Source: JAAFHB01 sp942493325
GTDB lineage: Bacteria > Bacteroidota > Bacteroidia > Bacteroidales > Prolixibacteraceae
DNA: 64,000 nt
NCBI GenBank assembly: GCA_942493325.1
Contig: OW818689.1
Span: forward strand, 1,674,001-1,738,000
Reading direction: 5' to 3'
Positions 25,839 to 33,504 of the stretch are shown here, piece after piece. The number at the start of each line of letters is the position of its first letter. Position 1 is the first letter of the stretch. Position numbers and translations under genes: made by a program. The notes below the pieces were generated by a model. That model searched no databases. It worked only from the letters and a program-made list of their open reading frames with translations, and was not told the DNA's origin.

Positions 25839-26372
25839 ATGTTCTCAATAATAAACGATGAGAAAATAGCTTTCAGAGAGATTTACAACGATTTTTATGG
25901 TGTGATGTACCAGTTATCCCTTCATTACCTCCATGATGAAAATGTTTCAAAAGAGATTGTTCAGGATACTTTCATGAAATTGTGGGAAATCAGGGAAACA
26001 GTTGACGATCGGTTTAATGTTCGTAATTTTCTTTATACCATAACTAAAAATCATTGCCTGAATTATATTCGTAATCAAAAAATTGCCCTGAAACATCAGG
26101 AAAATATCAAATACCTGGTGATGCAATTAAATTATGATACACTGGTTAAACCGGGAAATTACTTTGAATTCGAAGAATTGCGCACAAAAATTGATCACGC
26201 TATTGCAGATCTTCCGGATAATCTCAGGGAAACCTTTCTTTTGAGTCGTTACGAAGAACTACATTACAAGGAAATCGCGAAAAAACAATTCCTAAGTATA
26301 AAAACTGTTGAATCGCGAATGACTAAAGCCTTACGAATTCTTCGTGTCGATCTCAGAGAGTATCTGCAGTAA
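25839..26372 (+). CDS. RNA polymerase ECF sigma factor (FecI-like), without adjacent FecR
   Basis: The ATG at 25839 (MFSIINDEKIAFREIY) matches the normal start of FecI-like sigma factors; the frame runs to 25716 but that part is AT-rich and non-conserved. The 177-residue product has region 2 (VSKEIVQDTFMKLWEIRE, residues about 45-62) and region 4 (LPDNLRETFLLSRYEELHYKEIA and KTVESRMTKALRILR). In the standard Bacteroidota unit a fecR anti-sigma gene and an STN-type susC follow. Here a 547-base gap replaces fecR and the next susC lacks an STN domain. It may control the mannoside locus directly or serve a FecR elsewhere, such as the one at 50431. Confidence 0.9.
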   Translation: MFSIINDEKIAFREIYNDFYGVMYQLSLHYLHDENVSKEIVQDTFMKLWEIRETVDDRFNVRNFLYTITKNHCLNYIRNQKIALKHQENIKYLVMQLNYDTLVKPGNYFEFEELRTKIDHAIADLPDNLRETFLLSRYEELHYKEIAKKQFLSIKTVESRMTKALRILRVDLREYLQ

Positions 26373-26919
26373 AATGTCCTTATTTCATGATTTGGGGATC
26401 CGGGACTTCGCAATTGGTTTACCGAAATTTGAAGTTAATTGGGCAGTAATCATAAATATTGCGACCATATGTTCCTGTTGGGGTGGAATTAATTTTGATT
26501 TTTTACTGGTTTTCCGATAGGGTAGAATCCCTTTTATGTGTTTAGTTGGTGGATGAAACGACCATCCTGCCGGTTAAATTTTTCAGGGTGGCGACAAATA
26601 AAAGATGAAAAATTATACAGAATATGAAGATAAGCATTCGCACACCGTTAATATTGTGAGCGAAGACAAATTGAAACACATATCAGTCGGGTTGTGACTT
26701 CGAAGATTGGTACCGCCCTGGTCGCAATCCGGAATGATCGAAAATTAGTGCTCATTTTACCGATAACGTTAACTTTAAAGTAGAGAGGAGGCCTTCAACT
26801 TCACTTATGTTTTTTAACCGAAAGTGCACCCGTGGAGGGGTGCACCTGATTTTCAGTAATCGAAACTGATGGATGATGGAGATCAGTTTCAAAGTTAAAC
26901 TTAAAAACACGTCAAAACT
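26373..26919. other. Long leader/spacer before the first susC, with a hairpin and a possible fecR remnant
   Basis: No intact gene is seen in these 547 bases. A 30-codon open frame at 26605-26697 (MKNYTEYEDKHSHTVN start) resembles the opening of Bacteroidota FecR proteins and may be the last trace of a lost anti-sigma gene; this is weak. A hairpin GTGCACCC-GTGGAG-GGGTGCAC at 26824-26845 lies 75 bases before the susC start and may be a leader structure. Confidence 0.4.
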
Positions 26920-29900
26920 ATGAAGAAATTTTATGATTTGCTATGCATTGCACAGCAAAGATGGGAAAAAACTATCCGGATTTTAAAACTTACAACAGGA
27001 CTTATTCTTTTTGCGATGCTCTCGGCCTCGGCTGTAAATACTGACGGAGAGATCCGCGGCTCAGAGACCATAGCGACGCAACAGGGACGAAGAATCACCG
27101 GTAAGGTCACCGACCAGACAGGAGCTTCACTTCCCGGTGTTTCTGTTGTTGTAAAAGGCACCACTACAGGTATTATTACCGACAATAACGGGGATTTTTC
27201 ACTGGTGTTACCCGAAAATGCCGCAACACTCACATTCTCGTTTGTCGGAATGCAACCACAAGATGTAGCCATTGATGCCAAATCGGTTTACAATGTGGTT
27301 CTTACTGAAACGACAATTGGGATTGGCGAGGTTATCGCTATTGGTTATGGTACGGTTAAAAAGAGCGATTTGACAGGTTCTGTGGCCAGTGTTAACTCTG
27401 AAAGACTTCTGGACAAACCGGCCTTCAATGTTGCACAGGCAATTTCCGGTAAAGTTGCCGGTGTTAAAATTGTTGAAAGAACCGGTGCTCCCGGCGGAAA
27501 TCCTATGATTCGTATCCGTGGAACAAACTCAATCAACTCTGATAATAATCCACTCGTTGTAGTTGACGGTGTTGTTGGTGTTGCACATGCCCTGAGCATA
27601 TTGAACCCGAACGAGATCGAATCCATTGAGGTATTGAAAGATGCATCGGCAACGGCTATTTATGGAGCACGGGGAGCCAACGGTGTCATTCTGATTACGA
27701 CCAAACGTGGCTACGTGGGCGACATACAGGTTGAATACGACAGTTATGTTTCAGTGGGGGTATTACAAAAAAATTTAAAAGCGCTTAACGCTGAACAATT
27801 CCTGTATATTTACGAACAGGCCTGGAAGAATATCAATAAGTATTCAACCAATCCTAATTATCCTTTGCTGGTAGATGCCGCATTATTACCGGCAGACCGA
27901 TTGGCAGGTGCAAAAACATATTCTGAATACCCTCATCTCTTTGAACAGACCACCGCAGGTGGCTATACAATACCTTTGATGGGAAAGGATGGCAAGTATT
28001 ATAAACCCAGGTTTGATACAGATTGGGAAAGTAAAATTTTTGTCCCTTCCACTTCAACGAACCATCAGGTTAGTGTCAGGGGTGGTACTGAGTATGCTAA
28101 ATTGGGTGCATTCTTAGGTTATTCTCTTGAAGACGGTTTACTGATAAATTCAGATATGAATCGTTATTCCGGCAGACTAACCGGCGATTTTAAAGTTGTC
28201 AAATGGTTGGATATTAATATGCAGATTGGAATAAACAAAAATAAGGAACAATCCAACGACGTTTCTTATTTTTCCGGTGGTATTGGGCGCGGCGTAATTG
28301 AAGCTTTTCCAATCGTTCCGACCGAATATCCAAATGATCCGGCTATTTATGGGACCTATGCAGGCATTTATGGACGAAACCTTCATTTCCCGGTTGGGGA
28401 GGTTGACGCACAGGCTCCATGGCATGTAAGTAAAACAACTGAAAGATTTATGGACCGTTCGCAGTTTACGGGTAACCTTACATTGAATTTTCAAATTACC
28501 CCTGAATTGAGCTTTAAGACGAACTTTGCCGCAGATGACAACAATTCAAAATACAACGCTTATGGAGGTATCGAAGTAAGCAGGGGAGACCATGGTAACG
28601 CTGAAATCCAGATTTCCAAAACGTTTTACTGGCAAAATGAGAACTACTTCAATTATAACAAAACCATAGGCGACCATACAATTTCAGGGTTGTTAGGTGC
28701 ATCATGGTCGCGTTACTCTTGGGAGAACCTAAATGCGTATAATAGAAATTTCTTTGATGACTTTTATAAATATCACAATATAGGGGTTGGAACTTACGCA
28801 AGGCCTGCTCCTTCGAGCAGTGATGGTCAGAACTCACTGAACTCTTACTTTGCCCGGGCCAACTATAGTTATAAAGGCAAGTACCTCTTTACAGCTACCG
28901 GTCGCGTTGATGGTTCATCAAAATTTGGGGCAAATTCCAAATATGGATTCTTTCCATCCGGTTCTATTGCCTGGAGGATCTCGGAAGAAGAATTTGCCAG
29001 GGATATGGCTTCAGTATCCAATCTGAAACTTCGCCTAAGCGTAGGCCAGACAGGTAATCAGGAAATTGGTAGTTATGTTACCCAGGCATTCATCGGTTCA
29101 ACCAACGTGGCTTTGGGCGGTAAGGTTAATCCCGGACTGTATCCAAGTTCGATGGCCAGTATTGACCTGCGGTGGGAAAAAACCACACAGTATAATGCCG
29201 GACTAGATATCGGTTTATGGGATAACCGAGTCGCTATGTCTGTTGACTATTATAACAAGAAAACCGACGACATGCTTTTGGATGTGCCTCTTCCAACCTC
29301 AACAACAACCGGAAGTGTAAGGAATAATTATGGTAGTATCGAGAATAAAGGTTTTGAAGTGATGCTCAATACCCATAATATAAAAGGGAATCAGTTCAAC
29401 TGGCACACCGATATCGCCTGGAGTGCAAACCAGAATAAAATCGTTCAGCTTGGTCCCACAGGGGCCGATATTCTTCGCAATTACTGGGTTGGCGGGGCTA
29501 ACACGGTATTAAGGCAAGGTGAATCAGTCGCCACATTCTGGGGACTTAACCGTCTCGGCACATACAGCACACAGGAAGTTTCACTGGCTGCGCGCTATGG
29601 CTTTGTGCCAGGCGATGTTAAGTATGAGGATACAAACAACGACGGATCAATTAATGCTTCCGACGGATATTTGTTGGGTAGCGCTTTTCCTAAATGGGAT
29701 ATGGACTTCAATAACAGGTTTACTTACAAAGACTTCGACTTTAGCCTGGATATAAGGGTTTCGTATGGCGCCAAAATGCAGAACAGAATGAACCACTCCG
29801 GAGAGGACCGGCAAACAATGGGGAATAGTAAAGCCACTGTTTTGGATGCATGGCGTCCTGATCACCAGAACACAATGATCGGGCAGGTTCGTCCGGGTAT

Positions 29901-30198
29901 GGGGGGCGCTTACTATCAGACTTATCCTGACACACACTGGATCGAAGATGCTTCATTTATAAGAGGAGAGGGTGCAACCCTTGGATACAATCTTCCTAAA
30001 TCGACTCTTGGCCAGATTGGTATTGATAGATTAAGAGTATATGTTACTGCCAAAAACTTCTTTGTATTGACCGACTACTCGGGTTATGATCCCGAAGGAA
30101 GTGACAGTGGTAACATGGATGCTATTACTCCGCACATGGATTTCTATCAATATCCGCGACCTACTACCTATACATTTGGTGTTAATATTGTTTTCTAA
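26920..30198 (+). CDS. SusC-family TonB-dependent outer-membrane transporter (no STN domain)
   Basis: This 1092-residue outer-membrane protein imports glycan pieces with energy from TonB. After a signal region comes a carboxypeptidase-regulatory-like domain (about 57-135, GKVTDQTGASLPGVSVVVKG), a TonB-box region (about 137-147), the plug domain (about 150-255) with the SusC signature ASATAIYGARGANGVILITT, and a 22-strand barrel ending in aromatic Phe (FGVNIVF). There is no STN domain, so it cannot signal through FecR in the usual way. SusD follows after 18 bases and a lipoprotein after that, one operon. Since mannosidases lie downstream, alpha-mannose-rich glycans are the likely cargo. Confidence 0.95.
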   Translation: MKKFYDLLCIAQQRWEKTIRILKLTTGLILFAMLSASAVNTDGEIRGSETIATQQGRRITGKVTDQTGASLPGVSVVVKGTTTGIITDNNGDFSLVLPENAATLTFSFVGMQPQDVAIDAKSVYNVVLTETTIGIGEVIAIGYGTVKKSDLTGSVASVNSERLLDKPAFNVAQAISGKVAGVKIVERTGAPGGNPMIRIRGTNSINSDNNPLVVVDGVVGVAHALSILNPNEIESIEVLKDASATAIYGARGANGVILITTKRGYVGDIQVEYDSYVSVGVLQKNLKALNAEQFLYIYEQAWKNINKYSTNPNYPLLVDAALLPADRLAGAKTYSEYPHLFEQTTAGGYTIPLMGKDGKYYKPRFDTDWESKIFVPSTSTNHQVSVRGGTEYAKLGAFLGYSLEDGLLINSDMNRYSGRLTGDFKVVKWLDINMQIGINKNKEQSNDVSYFSGGIGRGVIEAFPIVPTEYPNDPAIYGTYAGIYGRNLHFPVGEVDAQAPWHVSKTTERFMDRSQFTGNLTLNFQITPELSFKTNFAADDNNSKYNAYGGIEVSRGDHGNAEIQISKTFYWQNENYFNYNKTIGDHTISGLLGASWSRYSWENLNAYNRNFFDDFYKYHNIGVGTYARPAPSSSDGQNSLNSYFARANYSYKGKYLFTATGRVDGSSKFGANSKYGFFPSGSIAWRISEEEFARDMASVSNLKLRLSVGQTGNQEIGSYVTQAFIGSTNVALGGKVNPGLYPSSMASIDLRWEKTTQYNAGLDIGLWDNRVAMSVDYYNKKTDDMLLDVPLPTSTTTGSVRNNYGSIENKGFEVMLNTHNIKGNQFNWHTDIAWSANQNKIVQLGPTGADILRNYWVGGANTVLRQGESVATFWGLNRLGTYSTQEVSLAARYGFVPGDVKYEDTNNDGSINASDGYLLGSAFPKWDMDFNNRFTYKDFDFSLDIRVSYGAKMQNRMNHSGEDRQTMGNSKATVLDAWRPDHQNTMIGQVRPGMGGAYYQTYPDTHWIEDASFIRGEGATLGYNLPKSTLGQIGIDRLRVYVTAKNFFVLTDYSGYDPEGSDSGNMDAITPHMDFYQYPRPTTYTFGVNIVF

Positions 30199-30216
30199 TT
30201 TTAAAATAGTAAAAAA

Positions 30217-31839
30217 ATGAAATATATAAGACTATATTTAGTCCTTGGACTTGGCCTTATTTTTGGCTCATGCCAGGAATTTTTAAAGGAAGAACCCACT
30301 GGTTCTCTAACTACCGAATCAACGATTACCAGCCGCGATGCAGGCGTAGCTTTTGCTACCGGGGCATACAGGGCACTTCCGGGATGGACAAGCGGCACCA
30401 GCGAATGGGGAGGCAACCAGGCCGGGGCTCGTGAATATGCCACAGGTAAAGCTCATTCACAGTACACTGGGGCAAGGCTTTGGAAATTTGAGTCGGATGA
30501 CGAAAGTGGTGAAGAGGATTATTTTACCGGGCCATGGAACAACTGGTACCAGGGGGTAAGAGATTGTAATCTGGCCATCGAAATGCTTCCGACTATCATC
30601 GGTTTGTCTCCGGATGATTTATCAAGATTACTTGGAGAGGTTCGTACATTAAGGGCATTTTACTACTTCAACCTTGTAAGACAATATGGAGATGTAGTAT
30701 ATAATGTTGCTGTCCTTAAAGATGCCAGCCAGGCAGAACGGCCCTTTAGTTCTTTGGTAACTATTTATGACAAAATTATTGTTCCCGATCTTGAATTTGC
30801 CGTAAATCAGAGTACTCTTTCTGAAACGCGGTCAACTGATGGCCGTGTGACAAAACATGTTGCAAGGGCTATTTTGGCCGATGTCTATCTTACAATGGCT
30901 GGTTATCCTTATCAGGAAGCAAAAACGGATACCACAAAAGCCTGGAGCAAAGATGGTCTGTGGGCAATGTCGGCATATCCAGTCAACACACCAGGAGCAA
31001 AAGATCTTTTGCAGAAATCCAAAGTGCAGCTTGATAATTTATATGGCAAATATCCGATCGGCAATTTTAATGATTTGAATAATCCTGCCATGAATAATAG
31101 CGGGGGTGCAATCTTTCAGATTCAGTATTTGGCCGGAACAACCGATTTTCCTGTATTTTATTGGATTCCTATGACCAGTTATACTTCCTCTTTTACCATC
31201 GAAACAGGAACAAATATTCCAAGTCTCGCGTACCACGCTTCGTATAACCCTGCCGATAAACGTATTGCGGACAGAGCCTACTTTTATTACAGCGATACAA
31301 AAGCGCCAAAATATGATGTGAACGAAAGCCCCGCTGATAAATTCCCCATGCCGTTCCTTTTTAAATACTATGATGCAAATGCAGTTAAAGTTACAAGTCA
31401 TTCAGGATTAAACTGGAATGTATACCGGTATGCCGACATTTTGTTAATGCTTACCGAAGTTAACTGGTCGCTTCAGCAACTGGGAACTGCTGTTCCACCC
31501 AATGACATTATTAAAGGGATTAACGAAGTTCGGGTTAGAGCCGGGTTATCAGAATTTACGGCTGGGAGCCTTAACCTTAAGGATATTATGAGCGAACGTG
31601 CATACGAGCTGATATTTGAGAATAAAATGTTATGGGATATGAGACGTACCCGCAAAGCGCTCAAGGATGGGGTTGGCCAGTTTCTGGCTCTTGAAAACTT
31701 TGTTGGTCATCAGCCTACTTCATTTGACCATCAGTTTACAGCAAAACATCTGTTGTCCCCGATTTCAGCAACTGAGATAAAGAACAATAGAAAAAGTGTG
31801 CAGAATTTTGGTTGGCAACCTGTTCAGCAAGGTCAATAA
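30217..31839 (+). CDS. SusD/RagB-family surface glycan-binding lipoprotein
   Basis: The 540-residue lipoprotein (lipobox FGSCQ, Cys19) forms the lid of the SusC transporter and captures oligosaccharides at the cell surface. N-terminal SusD_N region features are CNLAIEMLPTIIG and LLGEVRTLRAFYYFNLVRQYGDV, the TPR-like motif always present in the family; the C-terminal SusD domain contains YADILLMLTEVNWS, INEVRVRAGL and IMSERAYELIFENKMLWDMRR. It is translated just after susC and precedes a third surface lipoprotein, so the three probably form one binding and import complex. Confidence 0.95.
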   Translation: MKYIRLYLVLGLGLIFGSCQEFLKEEPTGSLTTESTITSRDAGVAFATGAYRALPGWTSGTSEWGGNQAGAREYATGKAHSQYTGARLWKFESDDESGEEDYFTGPWNNWYQGVRDCNLAIEMLPTIIGLSPDDLSRLLGEVRTLRAFYYFNLVRQYGDVVYNVAVLKDASQAERPFSSLVTIYDKIIVPDLEFAVNQSTLSETRSTDGRVTKHVARAILADVYLTMAGYPYQEAKTDTTKAWSKDGLWAMSAYPVNTPGAKDLLQKSKVQLDNLYGKYPIGNFNDLNNPAMNNSGGAIFQIQYLAGTTDFPVFYWIPMTSYTSSFTIETGTNIPSLAYHASYNPADKRIADRAYFYYSDTKAPKYDVNESPADKFPMPFLFKYYDANAVKVTSHSGLNWNVYRYADILLMLTEVNWSLQQLGTAVPPNDIIKGINEVRVRAGLSEFTAGSLNLKDIMSERAYELIFENKMLWDMRRTRKALKDGVGQFLALENFVGHQPTSFDHQFTAKHLLSPISATEIKNNRKSVQNFGWQPVQQGQ

Positions 31840-31875
31840 TTGATAAATGATTTAATGAATTTAAACATATAAAAG

Positions 31876-33045
31876 ATGAAAAATTTTATATATTTCTTAT
31901 GTGTGCTGATTTTTGTGGTCAGTTGCCAGGAAGACAACCTCGATATTCCAAGAGATGAAAATGGAAATGCGGTTTTGACAGATGTGTCATCGACTACATC
32001 GACGGGTATCAGTACGCTTGATAATGAATTTACCGTAACGGCTACATTGCCCAATGCAAAATCGGGTGATGTGATTACAGTAGAATGTCTGCAGTTGCAG
32101 CTGCATCCGGAAGGAGGTAATAATCAACTACTTCCGCTTGCAGGTACGCAGAAAACCCTGACAGTGGGAAGTGACAAAAAAGTTTCTGTTACTTATAACA
32201 GAACTCAGACAAAACTTAATTTACCCACAAACTACGTGACTGTAACCTTTGCCGGCGCTACCGATCATGCAAAGCAAAAAGTCGAAATGGGCTATGCATC
32301 AGCAACGACCAAGCCTAAGGTAGGAACTAAAGAAGTTGATGTTGCCCGCACCGCAGAGACCGCTTACTTTAATGTAACGGTAGTCCCTAAATCTGCAGCA
32401 TATACTGGTACACTGGTGGCTAAAAGGAAAAACGGGACAAATGGTACATGGGTCAATGTTGCCGGGTCTCCTTTTTCAGGAACACAGCCTTTTTTAGTTC
32501 CCATCTCCGGTAATGATTTTGCTGCCGGCAAGGATACAATGTTCTATTCGTTTACGGCTGCCGCCGGAACTTATACGGATGAGATAAAGTCGACAATTAT
32601 TGTCCGTGATCCTTATTTCTTCCTGAAAAAATCTGCCATTGTAACACTTGGCGGTTCTTCGTCAGGCAGGAATCTGCTTATTAATGCGGCAGTGGCTGAA
32701 AATGCGCCTACTGCTCATGTTGCTGTTTCGGGATCACTTATCCTGAAAGGCGGTTCAGTCTGGCTTGGAGCCGGGAATTCCATTCAGTTTGTTCCTACTA
32801 CCCTTGCGATGTATGAAGCCAATAATTCGAATAATGCGATCGCTGCATTCGAAGCCGGGGTGAAGTCAACAACTGCTGATCCTATTGCAGGTCAAGGGAT
32901 TTATGTCTTTAAGATAGTTAATGGGGCTGCTCCTGCTGATGTGTATTACGGACTATTAAAAATAACCAGTGTAGTTCCGGGTATTTCGGTTGCATTTGAA
33001 TACAGAATTGGAAATCAATATGCTCATCTTTTGGTGATCCAATAA
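31876..33045 (+). CDS. Surface lipoprotein of the first Sus locus, candidate glycan-binding protein
   Basis: The protein has 389 residues with a lipobox VSCQ (Cys17). The rest is rich in Thr, Val, Gly and Ala with short strand-like stretches, consistent with several immunoglobulin-like or carbohydrate-binding beta domains; no known domain motif was recognised. Third position after susC and susD, with lipid anchoring, is where SusE/SusF-like surface glycan-binding proteins are normally encoded. Catalytic motifs are absent. Function is inferred only from topology and place in the operon. A hairpin-forming inverted repeat follows 12 bases after the stop and probably ends the transcript. Confidence 0.75.
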   Translation: MKNFIYFLCVLIFVVSCQEDNLDIPRDENGNAVLTDVSSTTSTGISTLDNEFTVTATLPNAKSGDVITVECLQLQLHPEGGNNQLLPLAGTQKTLTVGSDKKVSVTYNRTQTKLNLPTNYVTVTFAGATDHAKQKVEMGYASATTKPKVGTKEVDVARTAETAYFNVTVVPKSAAYTGTLVAKRKNGTNGTWVNVAGSPFSGTQPFLVPISGNDFAAGKDTMFYSFTAAAGTYTDEIKSTIIVRDPYFFLKKSAIVTLGGSSSGRNLLINAAVAENAPTAHVAVSGSLILKGGSVWLGAGNSIQFVPTTLAMYEANNSNNAIAAFEAGVKSTTADPIAGQGIYVFKIVNGAAPADVYYGLLKITSVVPGISVAFEYRIGNQYAHLLVIQ

Positions 33046-33056
33046 TGTGAATTACT

Positions 33057-33198
33057 AAGAGGCTGTATCAAAAGGCTTTCTTTCCCGGCACGTTTGCCGG
33101 TGATATGTTGTGGCCGGTTAGTCTGCTTAATCGCGTATAAACCACAAATATTAACGAAGTAGAAGTAATTTATTTACGTACTTTTGATACAGCCTCTT
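33057..33198. repeat. 142-bp inverted-repeat element with T-run (terminator or small MITE)
   Basis: AAGAGGCTGTATCAAAAG at 33057-33074 is matched by its exact reverse complement at 33181-33198, 106 bases apart, and the right arm runs into T residues to 33204. As RNA it can form an 18-bp stem with a U-tract, so it could terminate the susCD operon. The long interior and the GAGGCTGTxTC-type ends also resemble an IS-derived miniature element. No target duplication is evident. Confidence 0.6.
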
Positions 33199-33218
33199 TT
33201 TTTTATATATTTAGTATT

Positions 33219-33390
33219 TAATATCGTTTAGTTAAAGTCTGTGAGAATAAAAATTTAAACGCAAAGAACGCTGAGAAGGCGCAAAGATCCGCAGAGATAG
33301 ATATTCCCGAATTTCTTTGCGGTTCTCTGCGAAAAACTTTGCGATCTCTGCGGTAAAATTTCAACTGCTGTTGCTAACTAATCGACATTG
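33219..33390. repeat. 170-bp MITE-like element, copy A
   Basis: This element starts TAATATCGTTTAGTTA and ends TAACTAATCGACATTG, giving imperfect ~15-bp terminal inverted repeats. Its interior is GCAAAGAACGC / CTTTGCG / CTCTGCGG hairpin-forming sequence. It is flanked on both sides by the exact 10-mer ATTTAGTATT (33209-33218 and 33391-33400). Copies B and C are at 36438 and 41010. No coding capacity. Confidence 0.75.
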
Positions 33391-33504
33391 ATTTAGTATT
33401 CCTGAAATGCCTTGTTATTCCAGTATTGTAAGGTAATAATAACGGCTTCTTGCCATTTTATAAAGGCTGGTTTAATTGATTTTAAACTGTTTAAATTTTG
33501 AGTC

